Shown one piece after another: positions 19,645-28,641 of a DNA stretch of 64,000 bases. A program made the position numbers and the translations under genes. Every line of letters starts with the position of its first letter. The stretch's first letter is position 1. The notes beneath the pieces were generated by a model that was not told where the DNA came from, did no database searches, and saw only the letters and a program-made list of their open reading frames with translations. Source of the DNA: Parablautia muri (lineage in GTDB: Bacteria; Bacillota; Clostridia; Lachnospirales; Lachnospiraceae); contig NZ_QZDT01000009.1 in the NCBI RefSeq assembly GCF_009917485.1, forward strand, positions 1-64,000, written 5' to 3'.

Positions 19645-20754
19645 TCAAATGCTTTCCATAAAGTGTTTACAGGCAATCGCTAATTTATATTGTCTGTTAT
19701 GGGTAAAATATATTGTCAGTAAACGTTCCGCCAGAAATCCAATGTAACGGTTCTGATAGCTGTCTGTCTTTATCCCTATTTTTTCCTCACAATAGGAAAG
19801 AATCGGGAAAAGCCATTTACAGTAATCATCCAGTATTTCTTTACGTGTAATAAACATGTTATAAGCATAATAATAGATTCCATTTTGCACTTTATCAGCG
19901 GTGCTCATGTACTCTGGATGTATGCTTTTTATGGCCTCTAGCATAATATCCCAATCTTTTTCTTCATGATCACTGCAATATTGTTGCCTAATACCAGCCA
20001 TGTTTAAAACCGGAACCGTAGCAACAATATCTATATCAGAATTTAGTAACTTCCTTGCCTGTTCCTCGGATATATCAAATTTTCTACGGTAATGACTTAG
20101 ACCAACATATTTGGACTTATCATGTTTCCAGATCCAGTAAAGTGCCGTGAGTTCACAATATTGAGGATTTTTATCCGAAATATTTTCTCCTACACAGTCA
20201 CGCACGGGGAACATCTCTATATCTGTCAATGCGGCTCCCACCTGAATAGGAATTTCAAAACTCCGCAGTTTGCTTTCTTCCTTCAATGTCCTATCTGCAA
20301 TACTATGAACCACATAAACATGCAGCTCATTTTCCAATGCCTCGTTTAAATCAATATATGTCAATCCATTTTCTGCTTGATTATTGTATAGCCAATTTCC
20401 ACGAATATTGCTCCATATATCACTGTCAAAAGATATTGGAATCAACCGGGAAAAACCTTTATCCCGCAACTCTTTCATGGCTTCCTTGATATGTTTTTCG
20501 TGAAGAGCAACCAATATTTTCTTTTCTTTATACCCTGCCGCATGTTCTAAATCCAATACCGGAATACCCTCTATTTCATCAGGATTACCCTCCATACTTC
20601 TAACAAGGAAACTTGTAACTGATAAATTATAAGGTGCATCCTTAAGACATACTTTAAGCGCTTTGCCCATCACGCCTGCGCCATAAATGACCACTTCACC
20701 TTCTTTTATTAATTCTGTTATCAGTTCCTCTTTATAAAGCATATTTTCTTCCAT
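19645..20754 (-). CDS. DUF4422 glycosyltransferase-like protein with Rossmann-like module
   Basis: 369 aa. Residues 15-100 are the shared module (VIYGAGVMGK). The rest matches the DUF4422 pattern common in capsule clusters: VYVVHSIADR, an NPQYCELTALYWIWKH segment and YVGLSHYRRKF near 215. DUF4422 proteins are treated as glycosyltransferases on structural grounds; direct evidence for this one is lacking. The start codon is uncertain between 20754 and an in-frame ATG at 20742 with GGAAG in front. It overlaps the GT4 gene by 23 bases in the longer form. Confidence 0.72.
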   Translation of the reverse strand: MEENMLYKEELITELIKEGEVVIYGAGVMGKALKVCLKDAPYNLSVTSFLVRSMEGNPDEIEGIPVLDLEHAAGYKEKKILVALHEKHIKEAMKELRDKGFSRLIPISFDSDIWSNIRGNWLYNNQAENGLTYIDLNEALENELHVYVVHSIADRTLKEESKLRSFEIPIQVGAALTDIEMFPVRDCVGENISDKNPQYCELTALYWIWKHDKSKYVGLSHYRRKFDISEEQARKLLNSDIDIVATVPVLNMAGIRQQYCSDHEEKDWDIMLEAIKSIHPEYMSTADKVQNGIYYYAYNMFITRKEILDDYCKWLFPILSYCEEKIGIKTDSYQNRYIGFLAERLLTIYFTHNRQYKLAIACKHFMESI

Positions 20755-22270
20755 TGTCCCGGCCTTTCAAAATCTGATCATATACTTTTACGATTTCATC
20801 CGCATTACGTTCCTTCGTAAACAGTCCTCTTACTTTCTCCCTTCCCAGTTCTGCCATTTTCTGTGCACTATTTTTATCATTAAATGCATTTCTTATTTTT
20901 AACGCTAAATCTTCAGCATTCCCATACTGGTACAAATAGCCTGTCCTTTTGTCTTCAATAATCTCTACAGTTGCACCCTTATCTGCCCCTATTACCAGAC
21001 ATCCCGCCAGCTGTGCTTCCACCGTAACTCTCCCAAAAGCTTCTGCGCCAGAACAAACAACCACCAAATCCGCCCATAAATACCACTTGGCAATTTCTTT
21101 ACTACGACCATAAAAAGACACATTGTCTATTAATCCGTTTTCTTCTATATACATTTTTAATTCATTGGCATATTGAGGTTCTTCATTCCCAACAAATACA
21201 ATTTCAAATCCATTACACCCCTGCTGCTTCAATAGCAACACCGCTTCTAAAAGCTGTTTCTGCCCTTTCAAAGGTATGATCATCCCAGGCATCAAAATCT
21301 TTATTTTTTTTTCTGCCAATAGTTCATGATTTTTACAGTAAAATGTTTCTATATCTATTCCATCATATATTTTATGCACAATAGATGTGCACAAATTTTT
21401 ATAAGCCACCCCTATATAATCTGAAACTACAATTACTGCATCTGAACAATTGAGCAGTTGAAAAGCTTTTTCCTCGTCATAAAACCAATATCCCTGCTCC
21501 TTTATATACTCCCTTAAATGCCATACCACCGGTATATTTGTCTCTCTTGCTGCAATTGCTCCGACATAGGTGTAGGTCGTGTTATTATGTACCAGCTTTA
21601 TCCTACATTTTTTAATAAGTTCTCGGATTGCATGAATTGCACTATCGTTTTCCCTCAATTCCTTATTTTCACAACTTCCACTCTTTACCAGCCAATCCTT
21701 TGACAGAATGTATGTATAATCAATATGATTGGCCCGTAAGAGTTCTTCGCCGCTCCCATAGGATGGTAAAACTACAAGCGTTGGAATTCCTCGCTTGTTA
21801 AGTTCGCAGTTCAAATCTATCATGCATAAAAAGGCCCCTGAAGAACAATTATTGTCTGAAGCCATGAAAAGTATATCTCTGGCATCATCTGTAACAGGGT
21901 GTTCCTGATTGTATCTGGCTACATATGACTTTTCCATTTCTTCAAACAGGGAATCATCCACAATATCAAAATCATAAAAATTATTATCATGCAGTGTATT
22001 GATAATGTTTTGATGGGCATCCGGCAAAGTTGATACAATAATATGTACGTTTTTACAAGAAGACGCATATTCTCGAATCTCATATATCTTCTGTCCAAGG
22101 AACATCATATCTTCTTTTTCTTTGCGAGATACCACAAAAGCAATTCTTTCTTTTAAGATTCCGCCCATCAATAATTGGTCAAAGACAAGGCTGCCTACCA
22201 TTCCAGCACCATATATTAATATTTCATGATTGTCTTTTTGAAGTTTTTGCAGTAGGTCTAATTCCTTCAT
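20732..22270 (-). CDS. GT4-type (group 1) glycosyltransferase with Rossmann-like module
   Basis: 512 aa. The first ~100 residues are the shared module (LIYGAGMVGS). A GT-B fold follows: VVWHLREYI near 235, a KILMPGMIIPLKGQKQLLEA donor-domain entry, SFYGRSKEI, and CSGAEAFGRVTVEAQLAG near 410 with the retaining-GT4 E-x7-E motif. Cytoplasmic, no membrane segments. Likely one of the transferases that builds the flagellin glycan. Confidence 0.82.
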   Translation of the reverse strand: MKELDLLQKLQKDNHEILIYGAGMVGSLVFDQLLMGGILKERIAFVVSRKEKEDMMFLGQKIYEIREYASSCKNVHIIVSTLPDAHQNIINTLHDNNFYDFDIVDDSLFEEMEKSYVARYNQEHPVTDDARDILFMASDNNCSSGAFLCMIDLNCELNKRGIPTLVVLPSYGSGEELLRANHIDYTYILSKDWLVKSGSCENKELRENDSAIHAIRELIKKCRIKLVHNNTTYTYVGAIAARETNIPVVWHLREYIKEQGYWFYDEEKAFQLLNCSDAVIVVSDYIGVAYKNLCTSIVHKIYDGIDIETFYCKNHELLAEKKIKILMPGMIIPLKGQKQLLEAVLLLKQQGCNGFEIVFVGNEEPQYANELKMYIEENGLIDNVSFYGRSKEIAKWYLWADLVVVCSGAEAFGRVTVEAQLAGCLVIGADKGATVEIIEDKRTGYLYQYGNAEDLALKIRNAFNDKNSAQKMAELGREKVRGLFTKERNADEIVKVYDQILKGRDNGRKYAL

Positions 22271-22341
22271 TTATATACTCTTCTCCCCAATATTCTTTAT
22301 AGTTCTCAGCTTAACGCATTACCACTTCAAAAACTAAGTAA

Positions 22342-22376
22342 GGTCATCACGGAACCTAACACCCCCTATGATGACC
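22342..22376 (-). terminator. Hairpin between methyltransferase and GT4 genes
   Basis: Perfect 8-bp stem (GGTCATCA at 22342-22349, TGATGACC at 22369-22376) with a 19-nt loop. In the direction of transcription it is followed only by a weak T run several bases on. It could attenuate readthrough from the phase-variable methyltransferase gene into the main operon. Confidence 0.35.
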
Positions 22377-22402
22377 CAAACCATTCTTTTTTCTAAAAAT
22401 TT

Positions 22403-23435
22403 CTATATAATTTCATCAATATAATATTTGGGTATATTCTCAAATATTGTATCTAAATACAAACGTAAAGCTCTGTTATAATCTAATACCGAAATAATCA
22501 TTAACGTATTGTTTGCATCCATTATTTCAGGTATTATTTGTGGCTTTGTCAATTTTTCTCTCCATGTTGTCATATCATTTTCTTTGAGACCGTTTCTTAA
22601 AGAACTACAAGGGATTCCATCTATTTCACCATTTTCAATGGTTCTATCCATAATGGCTAATTTAACATCCTCAATCTTTTTTATTTCCTGTGCTAAAAGT
22701 TTTCCAATATATCCATAACCATAAATGTAAACTCTATTGCACTTACTATTCTTTAAAAAATCTCTTATTTTTCCCTTCCTATCTTCTTCAGCAATCCATC
22801 TCGTCAAAAAATAATATCTAAGTTTCCAATCTTCAGCCTCATTAAGCCTTCTTTCACATGCAAATTGGGGTAAGCAGTTTAAATCCTGTCCTTCCTGGTA
22901 CTTCGTTGCAATCATATATACATCATTAAATGCGCAATCCCACTCCCCGGAAACACTATGTTCAGGTACTCCGCCCACAGTAACATCTATCACCGTCAAA
23001 CCTGCAAATTTAGCCAGTGCCCTGAATCCATTCCCAAAATAGCGATAGCAATCATATGGATATCTATGTTCCGCTCCACCATTTGGCGCTGTTATGCATA
23101 CAATCCCACCTGGTTTTAATTTTTTATAAATTTCTTTTATTGTAAGCCATGGAAATTCTATATGTTCAAACGCTTGTCCCGATATTATGTAATCAAAACT
23201 TTCATCCTCTAAACAATCCCAACAGTAAATGTTTTCCGGAACCACATCAACATTAGGACCAGCCTTTATGTCGAGACCTATATATTCTACATTACATCCT
23301 TCCAATAAATCTTTATAGCCACCATTCACGCTATAACTTCCTTTATCCAGTAATCTTTTGCCCTCCCCCCCCCGCATTTCTACCAATATAATTTGTTATA
23401 AACCATTCCATACGCAACATAGTAGATATATGCAT
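22403..23435 (-). pseudogene. SAM methyltransferase with C-terminal Rossmann module, frame broken at a G9 tract (phase-variable candidate)
   Basis: A well-supported start (ATG at 23435, GGAGG nine bases upstream) opens a frame encoding about 20 residues before it meets nine consecutive G (plus-strand C at 23365-23373) and then stops. The body of the gene is in another frame: LLDKGSYSVNGGYKDLL, GLDIKAGPNVDVV, an SGQAFEHIEFPW type-11 methyltransferase core, then a C-terminal shared module (VYIYGYGYIGK). With eight G the two parts would join into one protein of about 344 aa. A TTG at 23386 could start a shorter form but has no ribosome site. The pattern fits slipped-strand phase variation; a fixed mutation or base-calling error is the alternative. 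Confidence 0.75.
23365..23373 (-). repeat. Homopolymeric G9 tract (contingency-locus candidate)
   Basis: Nine consecutive C on the plus strand, G on the coding strand. Every other G or C run I noticed in the window is six or fewer. It sits between codons ~22 and ~25 of the methyltransferase frame, where a change to eight restores the full reading frame. Confidence 0.85.
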
Positions 23436-23585
23436 CCTTGTTTTCCTCCAAATATTACAAAATACTTTTTTATTCCATTTTTCGATATATTAATGTCAGC
23501 TTACGGCTTAATCTGTTAATCGTTCTATTTCTCTTAAGCTTTTTCTCAATGCATAAATATGCACAAGTTACACAATTCCAAAAAG

Positions 23586-23732
23586 TATAATAAAAGATTT
23601 ATGGGCTGAAGAACCGATATTTAATGAAATACAACAAACGCTATTGGTAGCAGCCTTTAAAAATATGATAGAGGCAGATGACGCTGCTCAGGAATACAGT
23701 TCCAAGGAGGAGCTTCCAACATTTATTTATAA
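23586..23732 (+). repeat. Left copy of 147-bp inverted repeat flanking the flagellin segment
   Basis: Matches the reverse complement of 30641-30787 at 146 of 147 positions (single A/G difference in the GGAATAC-R-GTTCC stretch). Read on the plus strand it encodes a 45-residue tail, IIKDLWAEEPIFNEI through ELPTFIY, ending at TAA just past the repeat. No start codon is present, so it looks like the 3' end of a lost gene. Just outside, an 11-bp ATAAATATGCA at 23553 is also inverted at 30937-30947. Confidence 0.9.
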
Positions 23733-23760
23733 TTTTTAAGGCTCTGAAAAAGGTGATGAA

Positions 23761-24884
23761 ATGATAACAATAAATAATATGGATATATTTGATACGTTGT
23801 GCAAGCTAAATAAGCCAATTATTGTGTGCGGAAATCAGGACAAAATTAATGTAATTATCAAAATATTAACAGCATGTAAGATTCAAATAAAAAAAATATA
23901 ATCAATTATAAGGGCATTTATGAGTTGCTTTACGAGGGTATGGAAAACACTCTTGTATTTGTAGTACCTTCCAGTAAAGAGGAGCAATTTCAATGGGAAT
24001 CTCTGCTGGCGGATATTGGTTTTCTGCAATATCAAAATTATACTATATTTCAAAACAATGGTAATGTTGCTGATTGGCGCGCTATCGATGTAAATGTTGG
24101 ATATACATATAAATCTATCGATTCATTTAAAGATGGATATTACCAATATGGTAAAAATGATGCGGAAATAACAATAATAACATTAGGTGGATCTACAACA
24201 TCTTCATATGAAATGTGGGAAGTAAGATCATGGCCATAAATATTAACATAAAAATTTTGCTATATTGGTAAAAATGTTAGGATATTAAATGGAGGAATCG
24301 CCAGATACAATTCGTATCAGGAGCTTCTCAAAATTTTGAGAAATATTAATGGTATACAACCGGATTTTGTAATTAGTTTTAGCGGCTTAAATGATGCTGT
24401 ATATAGTAATTATAACTATCCTTACTATGCACCGCACACTCAGGCTATCTACGAAGGTTTTGTAAATAATATCGATAAATACTGTCTCCCCTTATCATAT
24501 GGTCTAAGAAGTTCAAAGGAGCCAAGAGAATTATGGATTAAAAATATGAAATACATCTTTGAAATATTAAAATTCAATCAAGTAGATTTTCTTGCTTTTA
24601 TACAGCCCTTTATTATTAGCGAAGAATATGAAATGGATTATGAAGAGAAATACCTGATAAATGCGGAAACAGAAATTTTAAAGTGCCTTGAATTGGAACG
24701 TGATTTTTTATGTAACATAAAATCACAAATTAATGATATCGAATTTATTAAAGACATTAGCGATTGTTTTAAAGGTAAAAAAGGACTGTTTCGGGACCAA
24801 TATCATGTGTATGAAGAAGGAAATGCTATTATTGCAGAACACATATATAATGAAATCATAGCGAGGTTTAACTATTGTGCGTAA
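23761..24884 (+). pseudogene. Decayed SGNH/GDSL-hydrolase-like gene with Rossmann-like module
   Basis: Three pieces of one gene. 23761-23901 encodes the start of the shared module (PIIVCGNQDK), broken at an A8 tract at 23889-23896; nine A would restore the frame. 23925-24239 continues to the serine-nucleophile motif LGGSTTSS. After two in-frame TAA codons (24237 and 12 bases on) the same frame resumes with NVRILNGGIARYNS, FSGLNDAVY and a C-terminal DQYHVYEEGN that would supply the Asp/His pair. So one frameshift and two nonsense changes. The intact protein was probably an esterase-type hydrolase or acyl-modifying enzyme. Confidence 0.7.
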
Positions 24885-25513
24885 TATTTTTAAATTGAAT
24901 CCCCAAGTGTCTATGGCCAGTAAAATAGCTATATATGGGGCAGGAAAAAGTGGAAGAAATGTGAAGAAAAAACTTAATCATATGGGAATCGATGTCCATG
25001 CATTTATCGATTCTGATGAGCTAAAAATGGGTACAATTTGTGATGGCATAATGATTCATGAAATAAATTGGTTAAAAGAAAACAATGCAATCTGCATTAT
25101 ACCTGGCGGTTTCCAAGAAAAAATATATATGGTGTGCCACAAAAATTCTATTAAAAATCTTTTTTTAGATTTTAAGGAAGGATTTGAAGTCATATTGGCG
25201 GAAACAACTACTCAAAGCCTTTATGCACTAACAGATGAAATCAGGAAAAAGAAAATATATATTTTAGGTACAGGTAAATATAGCAGGAGATTATTTATAT
25301 TATTAAATTCTGTATATGACAATATAAAAATAGAAGGATTTTTAAGGTTTTCTTTAGATAAAAACTATACTGGTAATAGTATTTTCAATCACAAAATTTT
25401 TAATTATACCGAATTGGCAGATGACAATATAGCTATTTTTAGTACCAAAATCAATTTCTTGTTTAATTGAATATCATGAATTAAAGGAGAACTGTTATTT
25501 TGAAGCTTTATAA
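24877..25513 (+). pseudogene. Tandem Rossmann-like module protein, probably frameshifted near its end
   Basis: From a GTG at 24877 the frame encodes 197 aa with two copies of the island's small module in a row: IAIYGAGKSGRN with FIDSDE, then IYILGTGKYSRR near 125. The frame ends at 25470, but another frame continues at once with a module-like ending (SCLIEYHELKENCYFEAL) to a stop at 25513, suggesting a late frameshift. No catalytic domain is attached, so it may be a remnant, or a free module protein if the shorter form is real. It overlaps the SGNH pseudogene end by eight bases. Confidence 0.5.
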
Positions 25514-26026
25514 ATTTACCTTTTCTCAAGTGCTGTACAATTTTTATCACCGGAACACTCCAGTACACCCACCTTTTTCAAATATCTGGATATAAGATAC
25601 AATACTTGTGGATAGTTTGTAAAATTCTTGTCAATATTATTTACCAAATATCAAATATATTCAAAAATGCCCTGAATAGCATTAGATACATGAATCATTT
25701 CAGAAATTGGTAGTCTATCTGCTTTTTTATAACCACGAATAGATAGATCCAGCAATGCAAGCTTTTCGCAATGCATATTTAATAATAGGAATTCCTATTA
25801 TTTCACTACTGATATTCAAAAATTTATTTTCCCTTAAATTCAGCTGCTTTTTCTTCCAGTGTTTTATGGCAAAATGGTTTTTTAAAGTATTCACACCATT
25901 TGATATTGTTACTTCTTTTACTTACACCTGCATGCAAAATCTCCTTATAATTTAGTACATACCGCATAAGAAAAATCATCAATCTATATTTACGCATATC
26001 AAGGTTTCTATGGAAACTTTGATGAT
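25514..26026. other. Gene-poor decayed stretch
   Basis: About 510 bases with no convincing gene. On the minus strand a short run reads NNIKWCEYFKKPFCHKTLEEKAAEF after a stop, which has the feel of real protein but belongs to no family I recognise. The stretch lies between two pseudogenes and is probably further debris. Confidence 0.4.
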
Positions 26027-27072
26027 CTATTGGTACAGCCCTAAATCAAAAATATAAGACTGCTGTTGCCCTTTGGGGGTTAATTTCTGCATTAACCCCG
26101 TGCCTGTACAGCTGCCTGATGCAATAAAAAAACCACACCCTGACAATAAAACCATTGCACACAAATAATCGGCCCCATATTGCCAGCCATCTCCTGGTTT
26201 CCAAGTATCTTTTTCTTTTTGGCCTGCTATGTATTCTCCTTTTTGTAAGACAAATCGTTTTTGGTCTACATATTTGACCCTATTCCCAAATGCTGTCTTC
26301 ATCTTTTCAAGCGCCTGGGCATCCTCCGTAGCTACAAAAATGTTTTTAAAGCTCCATTCCCCTTTAGAAAGTTCTCTTATTTTCTCAATTACTTGTTCAG
26401 GTGTTGCTTGAACTGCATGGCCGGGCGGCTTTGATGCAGCATAATCTGTTCCACGGTTCAGTACGCCAAGTGTCTTTTCCGGTTCCTTCAAAACACGTTT
26501 TCGGTATCCGTCAATATGCTGCAATACCCCGCCATTGATACCAGCCCTAACCCGCCAGTAATTCTTCCCACTCATCACCAAACAAAACGACTTTCCCACT
26601 ATATTCATTGAAGCATTACTGGTACATTAAAACTGAGTATTCATTTACTCCATAAAGACATACGCATTCATATAAATTAAATACCGATGTATCTATTCGC
26701 TGTATATCACAATTATAAAGATGGCTATAGCTTGTTGCATGATATTTTGCTAATACAATCGGATTTCCCTCCGGATCTAAAATTGGCACTGGTCCATAAA
26801 TATGTTTATTTGTATATATTTGCGAAAAAACATTCTCTTGAAGTATTTCTTAACAATTTTCATCAATTTGCTGATTTTTTATATCTTCACCATTAATATA
26901 TAATTTATTCCCGCATTTTTGAATCACACAAATTACATCATCCTCATGCTCCTTGGTACAAAACTCTCTTAGTATCTCCTGGGATAAATCTTCTTCGTTT
27001 ATCGTATATATTACTCCATCAACCAATTTTATTATTGTATTATTTCCTGCATTTATGAATGCTGCAGCCTGG
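26027..27072 (-). pseudogene. Decayed fucosyltransferase-like gene, relative of 1144-2586
   Basis: The piece 26027-26608 encodes 193 aa with the family's C-terminal features: VLNRGTDYAAS, NIFVATEDAQ and a small-residue GCGFFIASGSC end. Upstream on the same strand, two further broken pieces (to 26616-26618 and to 26850-26852, each ending in TAA) encode FINAGNNTIIKLVDG and GPVPILDPEGNPIVLAKYH, which resemble the N-terminal region of the family. At least two frame breaks separate them. The 193-aa part could still be translated from its ATG but lacks the N-terminal half. Confidence 0.6.
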
Positions 27073-27212
27073 CGTTACTGCAAAGTTAATCGTGGCGAAG
27101 GTCTGTTTCATAAAAGCAAATTATCTTCAGAAAACAGTTCCATTATAAGCAGTCAGATATCAAAACAACAATCAACCTGTTTCGCGAGCTAACTTTATAT
27201 TAAGAAAAGAAT

Positions 27213-27233
27213 CTGAAGGAGTGCATCCTTCAG
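27213..27233 (-). terminator. Rho-independent terminator of the flagellin gene
   Basis: On the minus strand, 45 bases past the flagellin stop, CTGAAGGA pairs with TCCTTCAG around a 5-nt loop and is followed by ATTCTTTTCTT. A second palindrome, TTGCAAAA/TTTTGCAA, lies between it and the stop codon near 27240-27256. Confidence 0.75.
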
Positions 27234-27277
27234 TAGCGGTTTGCAAAATTTTTGCAACAATCATCAAATGAACGTGT

Positions 27278-28426
27278 CTATTGTAATAAAGCCAATACGC
27301 CCTGCTTACTTTGATTCGCCTGGGCAAGCAAAGTCTGCCCTGCCTGGGCGATTATACGATTGTTGGAATACTTTACCATTTCTGCAGCCATGTCTGTATC
27401 ACGAATGGAAGACTCTGCCGCAGTAGTATTTTCCACAATATTATCCAAATTTCTGATTGTGTGTTCCAAACGGTTTTGTATGGCGCCAAGGTTGGCACGG
27501 GTCTCGGATACATCAGAAATCGCGCTTTTAACGAAAGCATTTAAAGCGTCAAACTGGTGCATGCAGGGAGGATTGTCAACTAAAACTTCTTCGGAGCCTG
27601 ATCCGACTGCAGTCCTGTCATCAATATCGGTAGTGAGTCTGTTTTTAACATTTTCATCTGTGATTGCGTTATAAGAAAAGCTATGAAAAATGGTCAAATC
27701 ATAAGCGGCTAAAAGATGACAGTGCCCGGGTGAACCCCATGGTTTAATTGTATTAACATCTACATAATCAAACTTAGCAAATGTTGTGTTGCTGCTGGCC
27801 AAAGGAGCCCAGAAAACATGATCTCCCGGAACTGTTGTTGGATCCACAGGGCCATCCGTAACAAAACAAGAGGGTGTGTGATCGCTTGTTTGATAACAGA
27901 TTCCCTTGGCAAGGGCGCTGGCAATCAAATCATTACTGGAAAAATTGCCAATAGAAATAGATACATATTGTTCGGGTTCTGCGCCTACCTGTAACTGCTT
28001 GTTTTGGAAAGTACCGTCCAGAAGATTCTGGTCATTAAAGCTTGTGGCAGAATGTACACGGTCAATTTCATTCATTAACTGTCTGACTTCCAAGGTGATA
28101 TAGACCCGATCTTCCGTAGTTAGGGTTCCTGTGGAGCCTTTGACGGCCAGTTCATTCATACGCTGCAGCATATCGTGAACTTCCGTCAAAGCGCCTTCCG
28201 CTGTCTGGATGCAGGAAATTCCATCCGCCGAATTGGCGGAAGCCTGGGTGAGTCCTCTTACTTGGCGGCGCATTTTTTCCGATATAGCCAACCCTGCCGC
28301 ATCATCTGCGGCACGATTGATTTTATATCCTGAGGATAGTTTCTCCGTAGATTTTGCCTGACTCTTGTTGGTCAAATTAAACATACGATTTGTATTCATT
28401 GCTGTCATATTATGAATGATAACCAC
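27278..28426 (-). CDS. fliC/hag: Flagellin
   Basis: Filament subunit of 382 aa, exported by the flagellar type III system. The conserved D0/D1 N-terminus (HNMTAMNTNR, KLSSGYKINRAADDAAGLAISEKM) and C-terminus (AISDVSETRANLGAIQNRLEHTI to ANQSKQGVLALLQ) are complete. The central insert, about 165-292, is short and unusual: rich in Pro, His and Trp, with Cys at 177, 187, 236 and 288; a fifth Cys is at 72 inside D1. Flagellins usually lack cysteine. Translation starts at GTG with AGGAGG ten bases before. It is monocistronic between a SigD promoter and a terminator, and is the most likely acceptor for the flanking sugar genes. Confidence 0.96.
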   Translation of the reverse strand: MVIIHNMTAMNTNRMFNLTNKSQAKSTEKLSSGYKINRAADDAAGLAISEKMRRQVRGLTQASANSADGISCIQTAEGALTEVHDMLQRMNELAVKGSTGTLTTEDRVYITLEVRQLMNEIDRVHSATSFNDQNLLDGTFQNKQLQVGAEPEQYVSISIGNFSSNDLIASALAKGICYQTSDHTPSCFVTDGPVDPTTVPGDHVFWAPLASSNTTFAKFDYVDVNTIKPWGSPGHCHLLAAYDLTIFHSFSYNAITDENVKNRLTTDIDDRTAVGSGSEEVLVDNPPCMHQFDALNAFVKSAISDVSETRANLGAIQNRLEHTIRNLDNIVENTTAAESSIRDTDMAAEMVKYSNNRIIAQAGQTLLAQANQSKQGVLALLQ

Positions 28427-28489
28427 GATGTATACGCCTCCTGTATAGATTTTTCATTATTTGATAAAAAATAAATTTTTATTAAATTT

Positions 28490-28516
28490 ATATCGGATTA
28501 TATATTCTAATTCTTA
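28490..28516 (-). promoter_or_regulatory. SigD (sigma-28) promoter of flagellin
   Basis: On the minus strand TAAG (28516-28513), 16 bases, then CCGATAT (28496-28490), close to the flagellar consensus TAAA-N15/16-CCGATAT. It lies 64 bases upstream of the flagellin GTG. Confidence 0.85.
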
Positions 28517-28641
28517 ATGCTAAAAGAGGATGTGTTGTATCTATTTTGGGGCGTCTCTTATACATAAAAATAAGTAGTCATAGAATAAGGATAAGGCCCC
28601 ACTTGGTTCATTGCCCGCGAGAATCTTTTTCTTACATCCCA

